A DNA stretch of 64,000 nucleotides from Knoellia sp031844405 (GTDB lineage Bacteria; Actinomycetota; Actinomycetes; Actinomycetales; Dermatophilaceae). This document shows, in pieces, positions 17,366-26,008 of this stretch. The first letter of the stretch is position 1. Every line of letters starts with the position of its first letter. A program made the translations under genes and the position numbers. The stretch is from the NCBI GenBank assembly GCA_031844405.1, contig JAUZVC010000003.1, forward strand, positions 124,001 to 188,000. Direction: 5' to 3'. The notes under the pieces are model-generated. The model was not told the origin of the DNA, did not search any database, and saw only the letters and a list, made by a program, of their open reading frames with translations.

Positions 17366-18052
17366 GTGACCGTCCCCTTCCCGCCGGTCGAGCCACCACC
17401 GGGTGAGTGGGCGCTGGGTCGGCTGCGCCCGACCGAGGACGAGGACCTCGTCGCCGCAGGTGCCGACCTCGAGCCCGGGACGTTGCTCGCGGCCTACCGC
17501 GCCGGCCTCTTCCCGATGGGCCTCGGCGACCACGGCGCCCGCCCCATCGGCTGGTGGTCGCCCGAGCCGCGCGGCGTCCTCGTGCCCGGGGACTTCCGCG
17601 AGAGCCGCTCCCTGCGCAAGGCGCGCTCCCGCTTCGAGGTCCGGGTCGACACGGCCTTCGTCGACGTCATGCGGCGATGCGCCGACCCCGAGCGCGAGGG
17701 GCGCTGGATCACCGACGAGATCGTCACGGCATACACCGAGATGCACCACCTCGGGTGGGCGCACAGCGTCGAGACGTGGCTCGGCGACCGCCTCGTGGGC
17801 GGCCTCTACGGCATCGCGGTCGGCGGGCTCTTCGCGGGTGAGTCGATGTTCCACCTCGAGCGCGACGCGTCGAAGGTCGCCCTCGCGGCCCTCGTCGACC
17901 TCGTGCGGGCCGACGGTGACGCGCGCCGGATCATCGACGTGCAGTGGCGGACCGGTCACCTCGAGCGCCTCGGCGTCGTCGAGTGGCCGCGTCGCCGCTA
18001 CCTCGAGGCGCTCGCCGTGGCACTCGAGGCGCCGGACCTCCGCTTCGGCTGA
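17366..18052 (+). CDS. aat: leucyl/phenylalanyl-tRNA-protein transferase
   Basis: 228 residues. It appends Leu or Phe to N-terminal Arg/Lys of proteins in the bacterial N-degron pathway. Family motifs: AAYRAGLFPMG near the start, GWWSPEPRGVL, RRCADPEREGRWITDEIVTAY and the C-terminal GGLFAGESMFHLERDASKVAL. The GTG start 10 nt after the kinase stop is the first in-frame start that gives the family N-terminus. Probably co-transcribed with the PfkB kinase. Confidence 0.93.
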   Translation: MTVPFPPVEPPPGEWALGRLRPTEDEDLVAAGADLEPGTLLAAYRAGLFPMGLGDHGARPIGWWSPEPRGVLVPGDFRESRSLRKARSRFEVRVDTAFVDVMRRCADPEREGRWITDEIVTAYTEMHHLGWAHSVETWLGDRLVGGLYGIAVGGLFAGESMFHLERDASKVALAALVDLVRADGDARRIIDVQWRTGHLERLGVVEWPRRRYLEALAVALEAPDLRFG

Positions 18053-18059
18053 GCGGGTC

Positions 18060-18284
18060 TCACCCCAGGACGACCCTGTATGCCGTGTGCCCACCTCGGC
18101 GCTCGAGACTCACCTCGTGCCCGCGCATCCGCGCCCAGGCGGGGATGTCGGACTCGGCCGCCGGGTCGTCGGCGAGCACGAACAGAGATGAGCCCGGCGG
18201 CAGGTCGCGGGCGAGGCGGGCGAGGCGGATGACGGGCAGCGGGCACAGGAGACCGCGGGCGTCGAGGTCGGGGTCCTCGCTCAC
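18060..18284 (-). CDS. TusA/SirA family sulfurtransferase
   Basis: 74-residue TusA-fold protein with the diagnostic LDARGLLCPLPVIRLAR; the sulfur-carrying cysteine is C14 in CPLP. It accepts persulfide sulfur from a cysteine desulfurase and passes it on, for example to tRNA thiolation or molybdopterin synthesis; the target here is unknown. Its GTG start overlaps the stop of the desulfurase-like gene (GTGA), so translation is coupled. The pairing implies a dedicated sulfur relay, although the upstream partner has lost its PLP site. Confidence 0.9.
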   Translation of the reverse strand: MSEDPDLDARGLLCPLPVIRLARLARDLPPGSSLFVLADDPAAESDIPAWARMRGHEVSLERRGGHTAYRVVLG

Positions 18285-19408
18285 AGGTCGTCGACCCCGA
18301 GCCGCGACCGCAGCTCCGCCACCACCGACGGGAGCTCGCGGCAGAGCGCCTCGACGTCGTCGGCACGGTCCGACCGGACGGCGGCCAGGGGCAGGGTGAC
18401 CCGGACGTTGCCGTGGGTGAGCGCGCCCATCGCGGCAAGGACGTGGCTCGGCTCCAGCCGGCTCGACGTGCAGGCCGAACCCGAGGCCACCTCGATCCCA
18501 CGCTTGTCGAGCTCGCCGACGATGCTCTCGCCGTCGACGTAGAGCGCACTGAAGGTGACGACGTGCGGGAGCCGGTCGACCGGGTCGCCGGCGACCTCGA
18601 CGTCGGGCACGGCGGCCGCGGCCGCGCGGATGCGGTCGGTGAGCGCCCTGGCGGCGGTCTCCTCCCCGGGTCGCTCGTGGACGGCGTGCTGCCAGGCCTC
18701 GGCCGCGGCGAGCACGAGCGGCACCCACGGGTCCTCGACCTCTCGGCCGTGCTCGGGCTCCCACCGCGGGCCGGGCAGGTCGAAGCGGGTGCCGGTCCGT
18801 ACGGCGAGGACGCCGACCGGGGGACCGGCCACGGTCGCCGCGTCGCCCGCGAGCACGTCCCACGCCCCCGGGCCCTCGACCCGGCCGAGCGACGCCGTGC
18901 CGTCGACGAGCAGCGGAAGCCCGGCTGCACGGCATACGTCATGGAGGGCGGTCACGGGCTGCACGGTCCCCACCTCGCCGTTGGCGTGCTGGACCGCGAC
19001 GAGGGCCGCGGACCCGGTCGCCAGCACCTCGCGGAGTGTCTCGGGCCAGAGGCGCCCCACGCGGTCGACGGACAGGGGCTCGGCGCCGGGGTCGGCCTCG
19101 TGGGCCTCGTGCAGCAGGACCGCCCGGTCGACGGCCGAGGTGAGCACCCGCGAGCCGGCGCGGCGGCGCGCGTGACGGAGCCCGGCCACCCCGGTCCGGA
19201 GCGCGTGCGCCCCACTCGGGTGGAAGGAGACCTCGTCGGGGCGCGCGCCGATGGAGGCCGCGACGCTCTCTCGCGCGCGGTCGAGCAGGAGGCGTGCCTG
19301 CCGACCGTCACGGTGCAGGCGCCGTGGGTCCGCCCAGCCCGCGTCCAGGGCGGCCAGGAGGGTCTCCCGGGCAGACGGGTGGAGGGGGCTCCGGGTGGCG
19401 TCCAGCAC
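18281..19408 (-). CDS. NifS/IscS-like protein lacking the PLP lysine, persulfide cysteine retained
   Basis: 375 residues with the aminotransferase class V fold throughout. Retained: VQHANGEVGTVQP, the Asp that pairs with the cofactor ring (VDGTASLGR, D169) and the active-site cysteine loop ASGSACTSSRLEPSHVL (C313). Replaced: the PLP-Schiff-base lysine (T192 in DAATVAGPPVGV, where IscS has SGHKIYGP), the histidine before it (A191), the ring-stacking histidine (D94 in TSAVDRAVL) and the glutamine near D169 (A172). It is thus unlikely to be an ordinary PLP-dependent cysteine desulfurase. Coupled to TusA downstream, divergent from ctaC. The GTG start is supported by TACGGT 6 nt upstream. Confidence 0.85.
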   Translation of the reverse strand: MLDATRSPLHPSARETLLAALDAGWADPRRLHRDGRQARLLLDRARESVAASIGARPDEVSFHPSGAHALRTGVAGLRHARRRAGSRVLTSAVDRAVLLHEAHEADPGAEPLSVDRVGRLWPETLREVLATGSAALVAVQHANGEVGTVQPVTALHDVCRAAGLPLLVDGTASLGRVEGPGAWDVLAGDAATVAGPPVGVLAVRTGTRFDLPGPRWEPEHGREVEDPWVPLVLAAAEAWQHAVHERPGEETAARALTDRIRAAAAAVPDVEVAGDPVDRLPHVVTFSALYVDGESIVGELDKRGIEVASGSACTSSRLEPSHVLAAMGALTHGNVRVTLPLAAVRSDRADDVEALCRELPSVVAELRSRLGVDDL

Positions 19409-19414
19409 GCCTCG

Positions 19415-19420
19415 ACCGTA
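19415..19420 (-). promoter_or_regulatory. -10 hexamer TACGGT, leaderless start of NifS-like gene
   Basis: Six nt separate it from the GTG at 19408, deciding this start over an in-frame ATG 48 nt upstream. Confidence 0.6.
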
Positions 19421-19456
19421 ACGCCCCCCGTCCCGGGCGAGTTCCGCAGCATGCAC

Positions 19457-19462
19457 TACTGT
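19457..19462 (+). promoter_or_regulatory. -10 hexamer TACTGT for the ctaC operon
   Basis: TACTGT would start transcription near 19469, giving a leader of about 30 nt that contains AGGAGG (19487-19492) 8 nt before the GTG at 19501. Confidence 0.5.
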
Positions 19463-19500
19463 TTGTCGTGTTCCAGCAGACGACGCAGGAGGGTGCCGCG

Positions 19501-20394
19501 GTGCCTCAGCACGACCAACTCAACCCCCGTTCCCGGGGTCGGCGACTGGCCCTCTGGTCGGTCCTGGCCGTGGGCGCGATGGTGGCGCTCAGCGGGTGCG
19601 AGCTGGGGAAGTTCGAGGACGGCTTCCTGCCCCGGGGCGTCACGGAGAACTCCGAGCGCGTGCGCGACCTCTGGGTCGGCGCGTGGATCGCGTGCCTTGC
19701 CGTCGGTGTCCTCGTCTGGGGACTCACCGCTTGGTGCGTCGTCGCCTACCGCCGCCGTCGTGACGACAACGAGCTCCCGGTGCAGCTGCGCTACAACGTG
19801 CCGCTCGAGATCCTCTACACGATCGTCCCGATCTTCATGGTCGCCGTCTTCTTCTTCTACACCGCCAAGGACCAGACCGCGCTGCTCGACACGAGCGAGG
19901 ACCCCGCGGTCACCGTCAACGTCGTCGGCAAGCAGTGGTCCTGGGACTTCAACTACGTCGAGGCCGACGTCCACGAGACCGGCACGCAGGCCATTCTCAC
20001 CGGGGAGCCCGGAGCCGAGGAGACCATCCCGACGCTCTACCTCCCGGTGGGCGAGCGGGTCGAGTTCGTCCTCACCGCCCGCGACGTCATCCACTCCTTC
20101 TGGGTGCCGCAGTTCCTCCAGAAGCTCGACATGATCCCGGGCAAGGTCAACAAGTTCCAGGTCGTCCCGACCGAGGAGGGGACCTTCAAGGGCAAGTGCG
20201 CCGAGCTCTGCGGCGCCTACCACTCCCAGATGCTGTTCAACGTCAAGGTCGTGCCGCGCGCGGAGTTCGACGCACACATGGACGACCTGAAGTCGCGTGG
20301 CCAGACCGGGATGCTCGGCACCGACCTGAACCGTGGCGAGTCGGGCCTCGTGCCCGGCGAGGACGAGCTCCTGCCCGAGGAACTGAGGAACTGA
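19501..20394 (+). CDS. ctaC: cytochrome c oxidase subunit II (lipoprotein)
   Basis: 297 residues. Receives electrons from cytochrome c domains at the binuclear CuA centre and passes them to CtaD. A lipoprotein signal with lipobox ALSGC (C33) is followed by two transmembrane helices (WIACLAVGVLVWGLTAWCVV and LEILYTIVPIFMVAVFFFY). The extracytoplasmic cupredoxin domain carries CuA ligands in CAELCGAYHSQM. GTG 19501 is selected for its AGGAGG and a normal signal peptide length; GTG 19468 is in frame but sits only 5 nt after the -10. First gene of ctaC-ctaD-ctaF. Confidence 0.95.
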   Translation: MPQHDQLNPRSRGRRLALWSVLAVGAMVALSGCELGKFEDGFLPRGVTENSERVRDLWVGAWIACLAVGVLVWGLTAWCVVAYRRRRDDNELPVQLRYNVPLEILYTIVPIFMVAVFFFYTAKDQTALLDTSEDPAVTVNVVGKQWSWDFNYVEADVHETGTQAILTGEPGAEETIPTLYLPVGERVEFVLTARDVIHSFWVPQFLQKLDMIPGKVNKFQVVPTEEGTFKGKCAELCGAYHSQMLFNVKVVPRAEFDAHMDDLKSRGQTGMLGTDLNRGESGLVPGEDELLPEELRN

Positions 20395-20398
20395 ACCG

Positions 20399-22150
20399 AT
20401 GAGCGCCGCAACCGAATCCCGCACGATGCTCCGTGAGCGCGAGGCCGTCCGTCACCCGCGCGTCGCCCCCGGTGCGACCGTCGTCAAGTGGATGACGACG
20501 ACCGACCACAAGGTCATCGGCAACCTCTACTTCATCACCTCGTTCGCGTGGTTCCTCATGGGCGGTCTCATGGCGCTCATCATCCGCGCAGAGCTCATGC
20601 AGCCGGGCATGCAGGTCGTGGACAACCCCGACCAGTTCAACCAGCTGTTCACCATGCACGGCACGATCATGCTGCTGCTCTTCGCGACACCGCTCTTCGC
20701 GGCCTTCGCGAACGCGCTCATGCCGCTGCAGATCGGTGCGCCGGACGTCTCGTTCCCGCGGCTCAACATGTTCGCCTACTGGCTCTACCTCTTCGGTGGC
20801 CTCATCGCCGCGGGTGGGTTCCTCACGCCCGGTGGCGCCGCCGCCTTCGGCTGGTTCGCCTACACGCCGCTGTCGGACGCGTCCTACAGCCCGGGCCTCG
20901 GTGGCGACCTCTGGGTCTTCGGCCTCGCCCTCGCCGGCTTCGGCACCATCCTCGGGTCGGTCAACTTCATCACGACGATCCTCACGATGCGTGCTCCCGG
21001 CATGACGATGTTCCGGATGCCGATCTTCGTGTGGACCGTGCTCATCACCTCGATCCTCGTCCTGCTCATCTTCCCGGCCCTGGCCGCCGCGCTCTTCGCG
21101 CTCGGCGCCGACCGGCGCTTCGGGGCTCACATCTTCGACCCCGACAGCGGGGGAGTGATGCTCTGGCAGCACATCTTCTGGTTCTTCGGCCACCCCGAGG
21201 TCTACGTCATCGCGCTGCCGTTCTTCGGGATCATCTCCGAGATCGTCCCGGTGTTCTCGCGCAAGCCGGTCTTCGGCTACAAGACCCTCGTCTACGCGAC
21301 GATCGCCATCGCGGCGCTGTCGGTCTCCGTCTGGGCGCACCACATGTACGGCACCGGCCAGGTCCTCCTGCCGTTCTTCGCCATCATGACGATGCTCATC
21401 GCGGTGCCGACCGGCGTGAAGTTCTTCAACTGGATCGGCACGATGTGGGGCGGCAAGCTCAGCTTCGAGACGCCGATGCTCTGGGCGCTCGGCTTCCTCG
21501 TCACCTTCCTCTTCGGCGGCCTCACCGGCGTCATCCTCGCCAGCCCGGCGCTGGACTTCCACCTCACCGACAGCTACTTCGTCGTGGCGCACTTCCACTA
21601 CGTCGTCTTCGGCACGGTCGTCTTCGCGATGTTCGGCGGGTTCTACTTCTGGTGGCCCAAGCTCACCGGCCGGATGCTCGACGAGAGGCTCGGCAAGGTC
21701 CACTTCTGGATGCTCTTCATCGGCTTCCACACGACCTTCCTCATCCAGCACCTCCTCGGCATCTGGGGCATGCCCCGGCGCTACGCCGACTACCTGCCCG
21801 AGGACGGCTTCACCCTCGCCAACCAGATCTCGACGACCGGAGCCTTCCTCCTCGGCGCCTCGATGATCCCGTTCGCCTACAACGTGTGGAAGACGTGGCG
21901 CCACGCGCCGCTCGTCGAGACCGACGACCCGTGGGGCTACGGCGCCTCGCTCGAGTGGGCGACCTCGTGCCCGCCGCCGCGGCACAACTTCAACTCCATC
22001 CCCCGCATCCGCTCCGAGCGCCCCGCGTTCGACCTCAACCACCCGGAGGCCGCCCCGGCCGGCTACGAGCGGAGCGGGCTGGTCAAGGCGCTCGGCCCGG
22101 CCGACCTCGGCGACGACGCGATGTCCAACACCAAGCAGCAGGAGCACTGA
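20399..22150 (+). CDS. ctaD: cytochrome c oxidase subunit I
   Basis: 583-residue heme-copper oxidase core, 12 transmembrane helices expected. Visible ligands: FTMHGTIM (low-spin heme His), WFFGHPEVYVIALP (CuB His), WAHHMYG (CuB His pair) and VAHFHYVVFG (heme a3 and heme a His). It reduces oxygen to water and pumps protons. It starts 4 nt after ctaC and is followed after 3 nt by ctaF, forming an operon. Confidence 0.97.
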   Translation: MSAATESRTMLREREAVRHPRVAPGATVVKWMTTTDHKVIGNLYFITSFAWFLMGGLMALIIRAELMQPGMQVVDNPDQFNQLFTMHGTIMLLLFATPLFAAFANALMPLQIGAPDVSFPRLNMFAYWLYLFGGLIAAGGFLTPGGAAAFGWFAYTPLSDASYSPGLGGDLWVFGLALAGFGTILGSVNFITTILTMRAPGMTMFRMPIFVWTVLITSILVLLIFPALAAALFALGADRRFGAHIFDPDSGGVMLWQHIFWFFGHPEVYVIALPFFGIISEIVPVFSRKPVFGYKTLVYATIAIAALSVSVWAHHMYGTGQVLLPFFAIMTMLIAVPTGVKFFNWIGTMWGGKLSFETPMLWALGFLVTFLFGGLTGVILASPALDFHLTDSYFVVAHFHYVVFGTVVFAMFGGFYFWWPKLTGRMLDERLGKVHFWMLFIGFHTTFLIQHLLGIWGMPRRYADYLPEDGFTLANQISTTGAFLLGASMIPFAYNVWKTWRHAPLVETDDPWGYGASLEWATSCPPPRHNFNSIPRIRSERPAFDLNHPEAAPAGYERSGLVKALGPADLGDDAMSNTKQQEH

Positions 22151-22153
22151 CCC

Positions 22154-22558
22154 ATGGTCGCGATGGAACGGATCGGCTACCTCTTCGGTGGCTTCGCGGC
22201 CCTCATGGCGGTCATCTACGGCGTGTGGAACGACTGGTCCGAGCCGGTCGGCGTCACCGGGCTCGTCCTCGGCGCCCTGCTCGGCTTCATGATCGCCGGC
22301 TACCTCAACATCACTCGTCGCAAGCTCGAGGGGGTCCCGCCCGAGGACGACCCCCTCGGCGAGATCAGCGACATCGCCGGTGACTACGGTTTCTTCAGCC
22401 CGCACAGCTGGCAGCCGCTCTTCCTCGCCGGCGCCTCGGCCCTGATCTTCCTGGGTCTCGCGATCGGTTGGTGGATCGTCGCCCTCGGCGCCGCCCTCGC
22501 CATCCCGGCCCTCATCGGTTGGGTCTTCGAGTACTGGCGGGGGCCGCACGCCCTCTGA
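22154..22558 (+). CDS. ctaF: cytochrome c oxidase subunit IV, actinobacterial type
   Basis: 134-residue four-helix membrane protein (YLFGGFAALMAVIYGVW, GLVLGALLGFMIAGYL, PLFLAGASALIFLGLAIGWW, ALGAALAIPALIGWVFEYW) ending in a conserved-type EYWRG. CtaF is specific to actinobacterial aa3 oxidases in the bc1-aa3 supercomplex. A second ATG at 22163 (MERIGYLF) could be the true start. Confidence 0.92.
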   Translation: MVAMERIGYLFGGFAALMAVIYGVWNDWSEPVGVTGLVLGALLGFMIAGYLNITRRKLEGVPPEDDPLGEISDIAGDYGFFSPHSWQPLFLAGASALIFLGLAIGWWIVALGAALAIPALIGWVFEYWRGPHAL

Positions 22559-22575
22559 GCCCTGCTCGGACCTCC

Positions 22576-22619
22576 ACGACGGCCGCGCCGACCCCCACGG
22601 GTCGACGCGGCCGTCGTGC
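22576..22619 (+). terminator. terminator of the ctaC-ctaD-ctaF operon
   Basis: 20-nt arms (22576-22595, 22600-22619) pair with one mismatch around a CCAC loop, immediately after ctaF and before the next + gene. Confidence 0.75.
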
Positions 22620-22637
22620 AACGCCAGACTGGCCGCC

Positions 22638-23615
22638 ATGACGGACCCAGCGTTCGACGACACACCCTCCGAGCTCGTGCAGGCCATCGAGGGCGCCGCA
22701 CGGTCGCTGCTCACCTACCTGTCGCCCGACCAGCGCGCGACCGCGATGACGGGGCTGGACGACCCCTCATGGACGCGATGGAGCTACCTGCCCGGGGAGC
22801 GCCCCGGCCTGTCGCTCGAGGACGCGACTCCCGAGCTCGTGGAGCGGGTGAGCGCCCTCGTCGCCGCATCGCACTCGCCGCACGGGGCGTCGATCCTGCG
22901 CGGCGCGGTCGAGGTCGAGCGGGAGCGGCGCTTCCTCGTGACGGGCGAGGTGCCGTCTGGCGACCGCTACTGGCTGCGGATCCACGGCGAGCCCGGGGTC
23001 GACGCGCCGTGGGCCTGGCGGCTCAACGGGCACCACGTGGGCGTGCACGTCGTCGTCGACGGCTCGCGGGTCACCGTCACCCCGCACTTCGTCGGCTCCG
23101 AGCCGGCACGCGTGTCGCACGGGGTCGTGGCCGGGCATCGGCTCCTCGGGCCAGAGGAGGACCTCGCCCGTGACCTGCTGGCGGCGTTGCGCCCCGCCCA
23201 GCGCGACAGGGCCGTCGCGAGCGGCGTCGCGTTCGCCGACATCCTCAGCGGCATGGACGCGGTCGTCGACCCGAGGGTCCTTCCTCGCGGGATCCGCCGT
23301 GACGAGCTAGACCGGGGGCAGCAGGTGGCGCTCGACACGCTCGTGAGGCGCTACCTCGACCGGCTGCCGACGGCATACGCCGACGACTGCTGGGAGCAGA
23401 CGCTCGACGTGGCGGGGGACTCGATGGAGTTCGTCTGGGCCGGGTCCACGGAAGTCGGCGCGCCGCACTACTACGCGGTGACGAGCCCGCTGCTCCTCGT
23501 CGAGTACGACAACACCCAGGACGGCGCCAACCACGCCCACTCCGTGGTCCGGCACCTGCGGGACGACTTCGGCGGCGACAGCCTGCGACGGCACCGGCGC
23601 GACGCGCACGCCTGA
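22638..23615 (+). CDS. DUF3500 family protein
   Basis: 325 residues. Motifs resembling DUF3500 are spread through it: WSYLPGERPGLSLED, HGEPGVDAPWAWRLNGHHVG, TPHFVGSEPARV and the C-terminal LLLVEYDNTQDGANHAHSVV plus RHLRDDFGGD. The function of this family is unknown; clustered His, Asn and Asp in the last motif suggest a metal or catalytic site (inference). No signal peptide. Starts 18 nt after the ctaF terminator and may have its own promoter. Confidence 0.85.
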   Translation: MTDPAFDDTPSELVQAIEGAARSLLTYLSPDQRATAMTGLDDPSWTRWSYLPGERPGLSLEDATPELVERVSALVAASHSPHGASILRGAVEVERERRFLVTGEVPSGDRYWLRIHGEPGVDAPWAWRLNGHHVGVHVVVDGSRVTVTPHFVGSEPARVSHGVVAGHRLLGPEEDLARDLLAALRPAQRDRAVASGVAFADILSGMDAVVDPRVLPRGIRRDELDRGQQVALDTLVRRYLDRLPTAYADDCWEQTLDVAGDSMEFVWAGSTEVGAPHYYAVTSPLLLVEYDNTQDGANHAHSVVRHLRDDFGGDSLRRHRRDAHA

Positions 23616-23646
23616 GCGGACACCTGCGCGGTCACGGAGGTGGTGG

Positions 23647-24006
23647 TCAGCCCCAGCCGAGCTCGTGCAGGGTGGCGTCGTCGATGCCGAAGTGGTGCGC
23701 GATCTCGTGGACGACCGTCACGGCGATCTCGTCGCGCAGGTCGTCGAGGTCGTCACACATGCGGGTCAGCGGGCCGCGGAAGAGCGTGATGCGGTCGGGG
23801 AGGTTGCCCAGACCCCACCCGGAGTCGCGCTCGGTGAGCGGGATCCCGTCGTAGACCCCGAGCAGCTCCGGGTCGTCGGCGGGAGGCTCGTCCTCGACGA
23901 GGAAGACGACGTTGTCGAGCATGCCCATGAGCTCCTCGGGCACGTCGTCGAGCGCCTCCTCGACGATCGACTCGAACTCCTCCTGGGGCACCGGCTCCAC
24001 GCGCAC
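23647..24006 (-). CDS. small zincin-like metallopeptidase family protein
   Basis: 119 residues of the metallopeptidase family related to the DUF1025-type minimal zincins. VTVVHEIAHHFGIDD has HExxHxxG with a downstream acidic pair. The N-terminus EEFESIVEEALDDVPEELM and the LTERDSGWGLGNLPDRITLF segment are typical. Two GTG codons (24006, 24000) are equally plausible starts. It reads away from the qcrB terminator hairpins. Confidence 0.85.
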   Translation of the reverse strand: MRVEPVPQEEFESIVEEALDDVPEELMGMLDNVVFLVEDEPPADDPELLGVYDGIPLTERDSGWGLGNLPDRITLFRGPLTRMCDDLDDLRDEIAVTVVHEIAHHFGIDDATLHELGWG

Positions 24007-24099
24007 CAGCCTGTCATGTGCGCTCTGTGGGCGGAGGCTCGGGTTGGGGTGCGCAGGCACTCGGGACGTGGCCCGCTTGTCTGGGGCCGGAATGGCTGC

Positions 24100-24162
24100 G
24101 GCCTCCCGGACCTGGGTCCGGGAGGCCACACGTGGGTGTGTCCGCGGGCGTTGTGCCCGCGG
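24100..24162 (-). terminator. tandem hairpins downstream of qcrB
   Basis: Hairpin A: 13-nt perfect arms 24100-24112 and 24115-24127 with a 2-nt gap. Hairpin B: 8-nt arms 24142-24149 and 24155-24162 with loop GTTGT. Both lie between qcrB and the metallopeptidase gene on the same strand and probably end the ctaE-qcrCAB transcript. Confidence 0.7.
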
Positions 24163-24166
24163 GACG

Positions 24167-26008
24167 TCACTCCCTGAGCCGGCTCGCGCTGCCGATGCCG
24201 CCACGACCCGCGTCGGCGTCGGCGTCGTCGCCCTGGCCCGTCGGCACGTCGGCTCCGTGGCCACCCTCTCCAGCGCGGCCGTGGTCGCCCTCGATGCCCT
24301 CGAAGTCGAAGGGCGCCTCGATCGCCTCGGCCCTCTGACCGTCGTGGTGGGCGGCGGCCAGCTCGGCCGGGGTGACCGGGTTGACCGCGTCCTTGAAGTA
24401 GAAGTGCGACAGCTTGGCACGCAGGCGGTCCTTGCGGGCCGCCGGGCGCGCGACACCGTTCTCGTCGTACTCCGGCTCGAGCTGGAGGGGGGCCACCGGC
24501 TCGTGCTGGACGAGGATCCAACGGTCGTACTCCGAGATCGGGTCGTGGCGCTCGTGGAACGAGCCGTCCGCACCGCGGATGATGCGGCCCGACTCCCTGG
24601 CGTGCAGGGCAAGGTCCCGGTCGCGACGCTGGAGGCTGAGGCAGATCCGCTTCGTGACCCAGAAGGCGAGCGGCGGGAACACGAAGAGCCCGATGCGGAA
24701 CAGCCAGGTGATGTCGTTGATCGACATGCCCAGCTTGATCGCCATGATGTCGTTGCCCGCCGCGAACATGAAGATCGAGTAGGCGACGATGCCCGCCATG
24801 CCGATGCCGGTGCGCGTGGGGTTGTTGCGCGGCCGGTCGAGCAGGTGGTGCTCGCCGGTGTCACCGGTGACCCACCGCTCGACGAACGGGTAGGAGCCCA
24901 GCACGATGTAGACGAGCGGCAGGAGCACGAGGGCGCCGAGCGCGATGTTGAGCGACAGCGTGTTGCCGCCGATCTGGAACTCGAGCCAACCGGGGAGCAG
25001 GCGAAGCGCGCCGTCGTAGGCGCCCATGTACCAGTCCGGCTGTGATCCGGCGGTGACGGGCGACGGGTCGTAGGGACCGTAGGCCCAGATCGGGTTGATC
25101 GTGAAGAGCGCCGAGATGAGCGTGATGACGCCGAAGACGATGAAGAAGAACCCGCCGGCGGTCGCGGCGTAGACCGGCATGACGCGGTGGCCGACGACGT
25201 TGTCGTTGGTCCGGCCCGGGCCGGGGTACTGCGTGTGCTTGTGCACGGCGACGAGCACGATGTGCGCGATGAACAGGCCGACGAGGATCGCCGGGATGAG
25301 GAGCACGTGCGCGGCATACAGGCGGGGGATGATCGCCTCGCCCGGAAAGGGGCCACCGAAGATCGCGTAGGCGAGGTAGGAGCCGATGACCGGGGCGGTC
25401 TGGACGAAGCCCTCCATGGCGCGGATGCCCGTGCCCGAGAGCAGGTCGTCCGGGAGGGAGTATCCGGCGAAGCCCTCGATGGCCGCGAGCAGGGCCAGGA
25501 CGGTGCCGATGACCCAGTTGAGCTCGCGCGGACGGCGGAAGGCGCCGGTGAAGAAGACCCGGAACATGTGCACCGTCAGGCCGACGAGGAACATGAGCGC
25601 GGCCCAGTGGTGGATCTGCCGGATGAGCAACCCGCCCTTGACGTCGAACGAGATGTCGAGCGTCGAGGCGTAGGCCTCCGACATCTGCGTGCCACGCAGC
25701 GGGACGTAGGAGCCGTCGTAGACCGTGTGACCGGCACTCGGGACGAACCAGATCGTGAGGAGCGCCCCGGAGAGCAGGCAGATGATGAGCGAGTACATCG
25801 CGATCTCGCCGAGCATGAACGACCAGTGGTGCGGGAAGACCTTGCGCAGCAGGTAGTTGATGCCCCGCGCGCCGTTGGTGCGGTCGTCGATCCAGCCGGC
25901 GACGCCACCCACCTTGCGGGCGGCGGCACCGGGGCCCGGCTTCACGACCTCGTCACCGTCCCGGAGACGGTCCGCCGGACGGCCGGCGGGGATGCTGTCG
26001 GTGCTCAT
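24167..26008 (-). CDS. qcrB: cytochrome bc1 complex cytochrome b subunit
   Basis: 613 residues. Di-heme cytochrome b that oxidises menaquinol. Helix pairs with heme histidines are visible (IHHWAALMFLVGLTVHMFRVFF and AAHVLLIPAILVGLFIAHIVLVAVHKH). There is a long C-terminal extension with charged and Gly/Ala-rich sequence, as in actinobacterial QcrB. Its ATG overlaps the qcrA stop (ATGA), so translation is coupled. It forms an obligate supercomplex with CtaC-F, whose genes lie 2 kb away on the other strand. Confidence 0.96.
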   Translation of the reverse strand: MSTDSIPAGRPADRLRDGDEVVKPGPGAAARKVGGVAGWIDDRTNGARGINYLLRKVFPHHWSFMLGEIAMYSLIICLLSGALLTIWFVPSAGHTVYDGSYVPLRGTQMSEAYASTLDISFDVKGGLLIRQIHHWAALMFLVGLTVHMFRVFFTGAFRRPRELNWVIGTVLALLAAIEGFAGYSLPDDLLSGTGIRAMEGFVQTAPVIGSYLAYAIFGGPFPGEAIIPRLYAAHVLLIPAILVGLFIAHIVLVAVHKHTQYPGPGRTNDNVVGHRVMPVYAATAGGFFFIVFGVITLISALFTINPIWAYGPYDPSPVTAGSQPDWYMGAYDGALRLLPGWLEFQIGGNTLSLNIALGALVLLPLVYIVLGSYPFVERWVTGDTGEHHLLDRPRNNPTRTGIGMAGIVAYSIFMFAAGNDIMAIKLGMSINDITWLFRIGLFVFPPLAFWVTKRICLSLQRRDRDLALHARESGRIIRGADGSFHERHDPISEYDRWILVQHEPVAPLQLEPEYDENGVARPAARKDRLRAKLSHFYFKDAVNPVTPAELAAAHHDGQRAEAIEAPFDFEGIEGDHGRAGEGGHGADVPTGQGDDADADAGRGGIGSASRLRE

